From the NCBI RefSeq assembly GCF_040393045.1, contig NZ_JBEBUX010000098.1, positions 1-15,947 of the forward strand: a DNA stretch of 15,947 nucleotides, written 5' to 3'. Positions 8,025 to 12,893 of the stretch are shown here, in pieces; position 1 is the first letter of the stretch; each line of letters starts with the position of its first letter. Position numbers and translations under genes: made by a program. Source of the DNA: Pollutimonas bauzanensis_A (GTDB lineage: Bacteria; Pseudomonadota; Gammaproteobacteria; Burkholderiales; Burkholderiaceae_B). The notes under the pieces were generated by a model. It had not been told where the DNA came from. It did not search any database and saw only the letters and a list, made by a program, of their open reading frames with translations.

Positions 8025-8972
8025 ATGCCCTCTATCTACGCTGACTCTTTTTCTTCGCCCGGCAATACGGTGGCAACCGAACTGGTCGCCGTGCTGGTGG
8101 CGGTGACTCAAGGCCAGCCGCGCGTTTTGACCCGTGATGGCACGCATGCCTTGCCCGCAGGGCCGTTTGAGTCGTCGCATCGCTCGTTGCAGGCCGGCTT
8201 GCGCACCTGGGTCGAAGCCCAAACCCATCATCCTCTGGGCTATGTCGAACAACTCTATACGTTCGCAGATGGCGATCGGGCTAACCAGCAAGGGCAACGC
8301 ATTATTTCTGTCAGTTATCTGGGGCTGACCCGGGAATTGAGTAATCCCGATATCGACGAGGTGGGGTGGCAGGACTGGTATCGTTACTTCCCCTGGGAAG
8401 ACTGGCGTGACGGGCGTCCCGACATGATCGCGCAGCAGATTTTGCCGGCCTTGTCGCATTGGTGCAACGATGCACCAGCAGCCGAGATGCGCCAACGCCG
8501 TCAACGGGTCGCCTATACCTTTGGAACGGATGCCGCCGTCTGGAGTGAAGACATGGTGTTGCAGCGTTATGAGCTGCTATTCGAGGCTGGCCTCGTTCCA
8601 GAAGCGATTCGCCGATCCGAAGGGCCGTTGGCCGTGCCAATGCCAGGGGATTCGATGGTGCATGATCATCGTCGCATTCTGGCGACGGCAGTAGCGCGTT
8701 TACGCGCGAAAATACGCTATCGCCCAATGGTATTTGAATTGATGCCGCCTGAGTTTACGTTATTGCAATTGCAGCAAGCGTTCGAAGGGGTGGCAGGGCG
8801 TCGGCTGCATAAGCAGAATTTTCGCCGCTTTATCGAGCAACAGGCCTTGGTAGAAGACACCGGCCAAATGGCCCATGGAACGGCCGGCCGGCCCGCCAAG
8901 TTGTTTCAGTTCCGTAGCGACGTACTGCGCGAACGGGCCATTTTCGGCAGCAAGCTGCCATTGGCGAAATAA
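8025..8972 (+). CDS. nadQ: Nudix/winged-helix transcriptional regulator of NAD synthesis (NadQ/NrtR type)
   Basis: This is probably a repressor of NAD biosynthesis that senses a pyridine-nucleotide-related ligand. The 315-residue product has an N-terminal Nudix-like fold (about 17-105: VATELVAVLVAV, LPAGPF, then a degenerate Nudix box around GLRTWVEAQTHHPLGYVEQLY). A middle region of unknown role follows. The C-terminal winged helix (about 235-300) contains FELMPPEFTLLQLQQAFEG, a recognition-helix-like QNFRRFIE, and GRPAKLFQF. This C-terminus is the same type as in NrtR proteins; the extra length (NrtR is near 230 residues) fits the longer NadQ type (COG4111, from memory). The REXXEE catalytic core of active Nudix hydrolases is missing, so it should bind but not hydrolyse. 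I chose ATG 8025 over the in-frame GTG at 8016; both lack a clear ribosome site. nadC lies 98 bp downstream with its own promoter and operator-like sites, which supports the role. Confidence 0.78.
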   Translation: MPSIYADSFSSPGNTVATELVAVLVAVTQGQPRVLTRDGTHALPAGPFESSHRSLQAGLRTWVEAQTHHPLGYVEQLYTFADGDRANQQGQRIISVSYLGLTRELSNPDIDEVGWQDWYRYFPWEDWRDGRPDMIAQQILPALSHWCNDAPAAEMRQRRQRVAYTFGTDAAVWSEDMVLQRYELLFEAGLVPEAIRRSEGPLAVPMPGDSMVHDHRRILATAVARLRAKIRYRPMVFELMPPEFTLLQLQQAFEGVAGRRLHKQNFRRFIEQQALVEDTGQMAHGTAGRPAKLFQFRSDVLRERAIFGSKLPLAK

Positions 8973-8980
8973 AAAGGGGC

Positions 8981-9010
8981 TTGACACTCTCTTATGCTCA
9001 AAGTTAGTAT
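8981..9010 (+). promoter_or_regulatory. Predicted sigma-70 promoter of nadC
   Basis: A perfect -35 TTGACA at 8981-8986 is followed after 18 bases by TAGTAT at 9005-9010, a 4 of 6 match to TATAAT. The -10 lies inside the first operator-like palindrome, which fits repression by blocking RNA polymerase. Transcription would begin near 9017, leaving a leader of about 54 bases to ATG 9071. Confidence 0.6.
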
Positions 9011-9012
9011 AA
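8992..9012 (+). promoter_or_regulatory. Operator-like palindrome A over the nadC promoter
   Basis: The site reads TTATGCTCA, three bases, TTAGTATAA, with arms matching at 7 of 9 positions. It overlaps the -10 element. It matches site B (9060-9080) read on the opposite strand, so the two sites support each other. The probable ligand is the NadQ/NrtR-type regulator encoded just upstream; this is inference from position and duplication. Confidence 0.6.
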
Positions 9013-9059
9013 ATACACGTTCCTGCTGGGCCTGTTTGGTCCTGTATTTTTTTATCCTT

Positions 9060-9080
9060 AAATACTCAAAATGAGCATAA
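9060..9080 (-). promoter_or_regulatory. Operator-like palindrome B overlapping the nadC start
   Basis: Read on the minus strand the site is TTATGCTCA, three bases, TGAGTATTT. The left arm is identical to that of site A, and the right arm shares GTAT and the AG before it. The centres of A and B are 68 bp apart. The ATG at 9071 lies inside the site, so binding would block early elongation, or the true start is further downstream. Confidence 0.55.
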
Positions 9081-9970
9081 TAAAAACGATTTCAAGTGAT
9101 GTTGACAGCATGAGGGCGGCGATCGTCCCACTTCCCAAGGTGATCTTGGAGCCACTGGTGCGCCATGCCCTGCGTGAAGACTTGGGGCGCGCGGGTGACC
9201 TTACGTCCGACGCCATCGTGCCCAGGGATGTTCAGGCGCGGCTGCGCCTGATGGCGCGTGAAACGGGTGTGCTGGCCGGATTGGACTTGGCTCGGCTTGC
9301 TTTTCAGTTGATGGATGCGGGCATCCAGATGAAGGCAAGGCTGGAAGATGGCGCCCGCTTGATGCCGGGCGACGAAATCGCCGTTCTGACGGGCTCGGCG
9401 CACGCCATCTTGGGGGCTGAGCGTACTGCGTTGAATTTTCTTGGTCAGTTAAGCGGGGTGGCAACCGCAACAGCCTCTATTGCCGATGCGATACGGGGTT
9501 ATGGCACTCGCGTCAGTTGTACACGTAAAACACTGCCGGGACTGCGTGCCGTTCAAAAATATGCTGTGCGGGTTGGCGGTGGCAGCAATCATCGCTTTGG
9601 TCTGGACGATGCCGTACTCATCAAAGACAATCATATCGCCGTGGCTGGAAGCGTTCGGGAAGCCATATTGCGGGCCCGTGCAGGTGTCGGGCACATGGTG
9701 AAGATCCAGCTGGAAGTCGACACGCTAGAGCAATTGGCGCAAGGGCTGGAACTGGGCATAGACGCGGTCTTGCTGGACAATATGTCGCTTGATACGCTCA
9801 AAGAGGCGGTGCGCCTGGTGGACGGCAGGGCGGTGACGGAGGCCTCGGGGCGTGTAACGCCCGCCACTGCGGTGGCCGTGGCGCAAACCGGCGTGAACCT
9901 GATTGCGGTAGGTTGGCTGACGCACAGTGCCTCGGTCCTCGATGTCGGCCTGGATGCCTGCAATGCCTAA
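9071..9970 (+). CDS. nadC: Nicotinate-nucleotide pyrophosphorylase (quinolinate phosphoribosyltransferase)
   Basis: NadC converts quinolinate and PRPP to nicotinate mononucleotide, CO2 and pyrophosphate, the step where the de novo route joins NAD synthesis. The 299-residue product is slightly longer than usual and has all family motifs: HALREDLGRAGDLTSDA at 32-48, ERTALNFLGQLSG at 117-129, TRKTLPGLR at 151-159, GGGSNHRFGLDDAVLIKDNH at 169-188, LEVDT at 214-218, LLDNM at 234-238 and EASG at 257-260. The GALTHS-type motif reads GWLTHS at 281-286. Basic residues Arg152, Lys153, His174, Arg175 and Lys185 fit the substrate pocket. The start is uncertain: ATG 9071 has no Shine-Dalgarno and lies in an operator-like site, while ATG 9110 (286 residues) begins nearer the conserved core. 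nadA and nadB are not in the window. The Bug gene starts inside the last codons. Confidence 0.95.
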   Translation: MSIIKTISSDVDSMRAAIVPLPKVILEPLVRHALREDLGRAGDLTSDAIVPRDVQARLRLMARETGVLAGLDLARLAFQLMDAGIQMKARLEDGARLMPGDEIAVLTGSAHAILGAERTALNFLGQLSGVATATASIADAIRGYGTRVSCTRKTLPGLRAVQKYAVRVGGGSNHRFGLDDAVLIKDNHIAVAGSVREAILRARAGVGHMVKIQLEVDTLEQLAQGLELGIDAVLLDNMSLDTLKEAVRLVDGRAVTEASGRVTPATAVAVAQTGVNLIAVGWLTHSASVLDVGLDACNA

Positions 9971-10985
9971 GTCGTCTAGCGCGTTTTTCTTTGCTTGCGC
10001 CACTGCGCTGAGCGCTATCTGTGCGATTGCGGTTGCGGTCGTCATGCCGGATTCTGATCAGCCCGGGCTCGATAGCGCCGCGGCTGATTACCCGATTCAT
10101 CCGATCTCGCTGGTGGTTACGTTCCCGCCGGGCGGCGGGACTGATTTGCTGGCGCGTCGCCTGGCTGCAAGCCTGGAAGAGGATCTGGGCCAACCTGTCG
10201 TAGTGCTGAACCGCGCTGGCGCCAGCGGCAATATCGGGGCGCAGTCAGTAGCGCGTGCAAAGCCCGATGGCTATACCTTGCTTGTCGTTAATAGCAGCTA
10301 TGCGATTAACCCGGGGGTGTATGGCAACTTGGGTTTTTCACCGCAAACAGACCTGACAGGCGTAATCAATGTGGCTTTCGTGCCGTCAGTCCTGGTGACC
10401 GCGGCAAGCTCGCCCTGGCACAGTTTGGATCAGGCGTTGAAAGGGGGAAGGGGAACACCCGGAGTCCCGGCCCCGGCCTATGCGTCTTGCGGTAACGGCA
10501 CGCCGCAGCATCTGGCCGGCGAAATGCTTGTTCGGCGCGCCGAGGCCGCCTGGCTGCATGTGCCTTATCGTGGTTGCGGCCCGGCGTTGACTGATCTGGT
10601 AGCGGGCAATATCGGATTGGGCTTTGTTACTGCCTCAAGCGCCTTGCCCTTTCTTAGAGCTGGAACACTGCGTGCGCTGGCTGTGACATCGCCGCAACGT
10701 TCACCCCTGTTGCCGGAGGTGCCAACAGTGGCCGAGCAAGGCCTTGCAGGTTACGAACTGGACCAGTGGCACGGATTGTTGGCGCCGACGGGAACGCCGC
10801 CAGCTGTCATTGAGCGGCTTAACATGGCCATAGCGACGATTATGCGACGTCCCGACATGGCGCGCAGCCTGCTTGATCTGGGCTACAAAACAACGACAAG
10901 CAGCGCTTCTGATTTCCAGAAGCTGATCCAGCAAGATATTGCCAGGTTCAGCCGCCTGACGCGAGAGATGGGACTTAAGGTGGAC
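9963..10985 (+). CDS. Bug-family (TctC-like) periplasmic solute-binding protein
   Basis: This is a periplasmic ligand-binding protein of the tripartite tricarboxylate transporter class, a family massively expanded in Alcaligenaceae and usually orphan, without membrane partners. The 340-residue product begins with a hydrophobic secretion signal (about 7-28). Family motifs follow: YPIHPISLVVTFPPGGGTD at 43-61, NRAGASGNIGAQSVA at 83-97, PDGYTLL at 101-107, CGNGTPQHLAGEM at 176-188, VPYRGCGPALTDLVAG at 200-215 and the LPEVPTVAEQG region at 250-260. Cys176 and Cys205 occupy two turns near the binding cleft. I chose ATG 9963, which overlaps the nadC stop by 8 bases and gives a proper signal peptide; the in-frame ATG at 9927 would add non-signal-like residues. 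The overlap suggests co-translation with nadC. Bug27 of Bordetella pertussis has been reported to bind nicotinic-acid-type ligands, so a pyridine precursor is a reasonable guess. No transporter membrane subunits are present. Confidence 0.88.
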
Positions 10986-10986
10986 T

Positions 10987-11015
10987 AACGACAAGGTTTT
11001 ATTTCATTTGTCGTT
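10987..11015 (+). repeat. Perfect 8-bp inverted repeat after the Bug gene
   Basis: AACGACAA (10987-10994) is mirrored by TTGTCGTT (11008-11015) with a 13-base AT-rich loop. It starts at the end of the Bug gene stop codon and has no following T-run, so it is not a standard intrinsic terminator. It could be an RNA 3'-end hairpin. Its right arm also contains the proposed -35 of the gcv promoter. Confidence 0.5.
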
Positions 11016-11036
11016 CCGCCGCTTTCGAGTTATTCT
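11008..11036 (+). promoter_or_regulatory. Predicted promoter of the gcvTHP operon
   Basis: TTGTCG (11008-11013) and TATTCT (11031-11036) are separated by exactly 17 bases, each matching 4 of 6 consensus positions. Transcription would start near 11043, just before the first glycine aptamer. This is the best candidate in the gap, but both boxes are weak. Confidence 0.4.
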
Positions 11037-11054
11037 TTGCAACTGCTGTCATTA

Positions 11055-11138
11055 CACAGAGTGGGAGAGTGTCGGTTTTTCCGGCCACCGAAGGCGCAAT
11101 TCGCCCAGAATCGCTCAGGTACCCTGTACCGCTCTTGT
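11055..11138 (+). promoter_or_regulatory. Glycine riboswitch, first aptamer
   Basis: The conserved glycine-aptamer blocks occur in order: GGGAGAG at 11063-11069, CACCGAAGGCGCAA near 11086-11099, and CAGAATCGCTCAGGTACC near 11106-11123, closed by CTCTTGTA pairing back to the ACAGAG region upstream. In tandem glycine riboswitches the first aptamer docks on the second and supports ligand response. Exact helix ends are approximate. Confidence 0.9.
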
Positions 11139-11168
11139 ATTGCCTGGTTCTTCGTAAGCACGCAAGGC

Positions 11169-11270
11169 AGCACTCTGGAGAGACTCGCGCCGCCCCATGG
11201 GCGACGCCGCGGGCGCCGAAGGTGAACACCCGCAATCCGGGCTAACTCTCAGGCAAAAGGACAGAAGGGC
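11169..11270 (+). promoter_or_regulatory. Glycine riboswitch, second aptamer
   Basis: The second copy carries CACTCTGGAGAG at 11171-11182, a GC-rich P3 arm, GCGCCGAAGGTG near 11213-11224, then CTCTCAGGCAAAAGGACAG near 11247-11265. Together with the first aptamer this is a tandem, usually glycine-activated switch controlling the glycine cleavage operon just downstream. A structured linker of about 35 bases separates the two aptamers. Confidence 0.93.
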
Positions 11271-11328
11271 GGTGCCGGCCAACATACTGATGGCTTACGT
11301 CGTTCATTTTCTGTTTCCTGGAGCCTCC
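11271..11328 (+). promoter_or_regulatory. Expression platform and 5' leader before gcvT
   Basis: These 58 bases connect aptamer 2 to the gcvT start. No GC-rich hairpin followed by a T-run is visible, so control is more likely at translation initiation than by intrinsic termination (inference). The Shine-Dalgarno GGAG is at 11320-11323, 5 bases before ATG 11329. It decides the start against the in-frame ATG at 11197, which lies inside the riboswitch. Confidence 0.6.
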
Positions 11329-12423
11329 ATGTCATCCGCCTTAAAGCACACCCCTCTGCACGCAGTCCACATCGAATCTGGCGCCAAAATGGTCGATTTT
11401 GGCGGATGGGACATGCCCGTCGCCTATGGTTCACAATTGGAAGAGCACCATGCTGTGCGCCAGGATGCAGGCATGTTCGACGTATCGCACATGTTGAATG
11501 TCGACGTAAACGGAACCGATGCAGAAGCCTTTCTGCAGCACTTGCTGGCTAACGATGTTCGCAAACTTTCCGTGCCAGGCAAGGCGTTGTACTCGTGCAT
11601 GCTCAATCCGCAAGGCGGCGTCATCGACGATCTTATCGTCTACTTTTTCAGCGCCGATCAATGGCGTGTTGTCGTGAACGCGGGCACCGCCGATAAAGAT
11701 GTCGCCTGGATGCAAGAGCAGGCGACATCGGGAAGCTTCGACGTTACTGTCACGCCGCGCCGCGACTTGGCCATGGTGGCGGTGCAGGGTCCTAACGCCC
11801 GTGCCAAAGTATGGACAGCCCGCCCTGACTGGGAACAAGATACTCACGCTATTGCTCCCTTTACGGGCGCTTTCGTTGCTGACGATATTCTGGTCGCTCG
11901 TACTGGTTATACCGGCGAAGACGGCTTCGAAGTCGTGCTGCCGGCTGATCAGGTTGTGGCCTTCTGGCGCGACCTTGAACAGAACGGCGTACGGCCATGC
12001 GGGCTTGGCGCCCGAGATACCTTGCGTCTTGAAGCCGGCATGAACCTGTATGGCCAGGAAATGGACGAGCAGGTGAATCCCTTGGTTTCCGCACTGGCGT
12101 GGACTGTATCGCTTAAAGATCCCGAACGTCGCTTTATCGGTCGCGATGCCCTGGAAGCGGTCGTAGTCGACCGCATGCTGGTCGGCGTAAAGCTGCTGGA
12201 GCGCGGCGTCATGCGCGGCCACATGAAAGTGCGCACCCAGCAAGGCGAAGGCGAATTGACCAGCGGTTCCATGTCGCCCACGATGGGCGTTTCCATAGGC
12301 ATGGCGCGTGTGCCGCTGGGCGCGCAGCCCGGCGATCAGATCCAGGTTGAAATCCGCGGCAAATGGGCGCCCGCCGAAGTGGTGAAAATGCCATTTGTAC
12401 GTAATGGCAAAATTGTTGCCTAA
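11329..12423 (+). CDS. gcvT: Glycine cleavage system T protein (aminomethyltransferase)
   Basis: GcvT takes the aminomethyl group carried by lipoylated GcvH, releases ammonia and passes the one-carbon unit to tetrahydrofolate, giving 5,10-methylene-THF. The 364-residue product matches E. coli GcvT in length and motifs: TPLHAVHIESGAKMVDFGGW at 8-27, EEHHAVRQDAGMFDVSHM at 38-55, NPQGGVIDDLIVYFF at 93-107 (Asp100/Asp101 hold the position of the catalytic Asp101 region) and RTGYTGEDGFEV in the middle. The fold-closing beta-barrel (GMARVPLG, KMPFVRNGKI) is complete. The upstream in-frame extension to 11197 would translate the riboswitch and is rejected. It is the first gene of gcvTHP; gcvH follows after 43 bases. 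Confidence 0.97.
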   Translation: MSSALKHTPLHAVHIESGAKMVDFGGWDMPVAYGSQLEEHHAVRQDAGMFDVSHMLNVDVNGTDAEAFLQHLLANDVRKLSVPGKALYSCMLNPQGGVIDDLIVYFFSADQWRVVVNAGTADKDVAWMQEQATSGSFDVTVTPRRDLAMVAVQGPNARAKVWTARPDWEQDTHAIAPFTGAFVADDILVARTGYTGEDGFEVVLPADQVVAFWRDLEQNGVRPCGLGARDTLRLEAGMNLYGQEMDEQVNPLVSALAWTVSLKDPERRFIGRDALEAVVVDRMLVGVKLLERGVMRGHMKVRTQQGEGELTSGSMSPTMGVSIGMARVPLGAQPGDQIQVEIRGKWAPAEVVKMPFVRNGKIVA

Positions 12424-12466
12424 TACAGCTTCTAAATAACGAATATTCTTTTATACGGGGTTAATC

Positions 12467-12847
12467 ATGAGTCTTCCAACCGATCGCAAATATACGTCTT
12501 CACACGAGTGGGTAAAGGTCGAGGGCGATGTTCTTGCCGTAGGCATTACCGATAGCGCCCAAGATCAATTAGGCGACCTGGTTTTTGTTGGCGACGTGAA
12601 TCCGGGCGCTGTGCTGACAAAGGGCGAGACCGCCGGCGTAGTGGAGTCGGTGAAGGCCGCCTCCGATATCTACGCGCCTGTGGATGGCGAAATTGTGGCG
12701 TTCAACGAGGCGCTCAACGATCAGCCCAACCTGATCAACGATGCCGCCTTCGATACCTGGATCTACAAGATCAAACCCAACAATATCGCTGATATCGACG
12801 GCTTGCTGGATGCTGATGGCTACAACGCCATCATCAATGCCGGCTGA
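12467..12847 (+). CDS. gcvH: Glycine cleavage system H protein (lipoyl carrier)
   Basis: GcvH carries the aminomethyl intermediate on a lipoyl arm between the P, T and L proteins. The 126-residue product has the family length. The lipoylation site is Lys63 in GVVESVKAASDIYAPVDGE, with the typical ITDSAQDQLGDLVFV region at 27-41. The C-terminal part (PNLINDAAFDTWIYKI) is complete. A purine-rich GGGG lies just before the ATG. It sits between gcvT and gcvP, with 46 bases to gcvP, and should be translated from the same riboswitch-controlled mRNA. Confidence 0.97.
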   Translation: MSLPTDRKYTSSHEWVKVEGDVLAVGITDSAQDQLGDLVFVGDVNPGAVLTKGETAGVVESVKAASDIYAPVDGEIVAFNEALNDQPNLINDAAFDTWIYKIKPNNIADIDGLLDADGYNAIINAG

Positions 12848-12893
12848 TTCCATTTAAATCATTTGCTGCAAACTTGCTCTGTTTAGGTTGATT

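Noticed and set aside
11197..11328. N-terminal extension of gcvT by 44 residues
   Set aside because: It would translate the second glycine aptamer; ATG 11329 has a good Shine-Dalgarno and the normal family N-terminus.
11431..12243. Minus-strand reading frame of 270 codons
   Set aside because: It is fully antisense to gcvT, which is certain.
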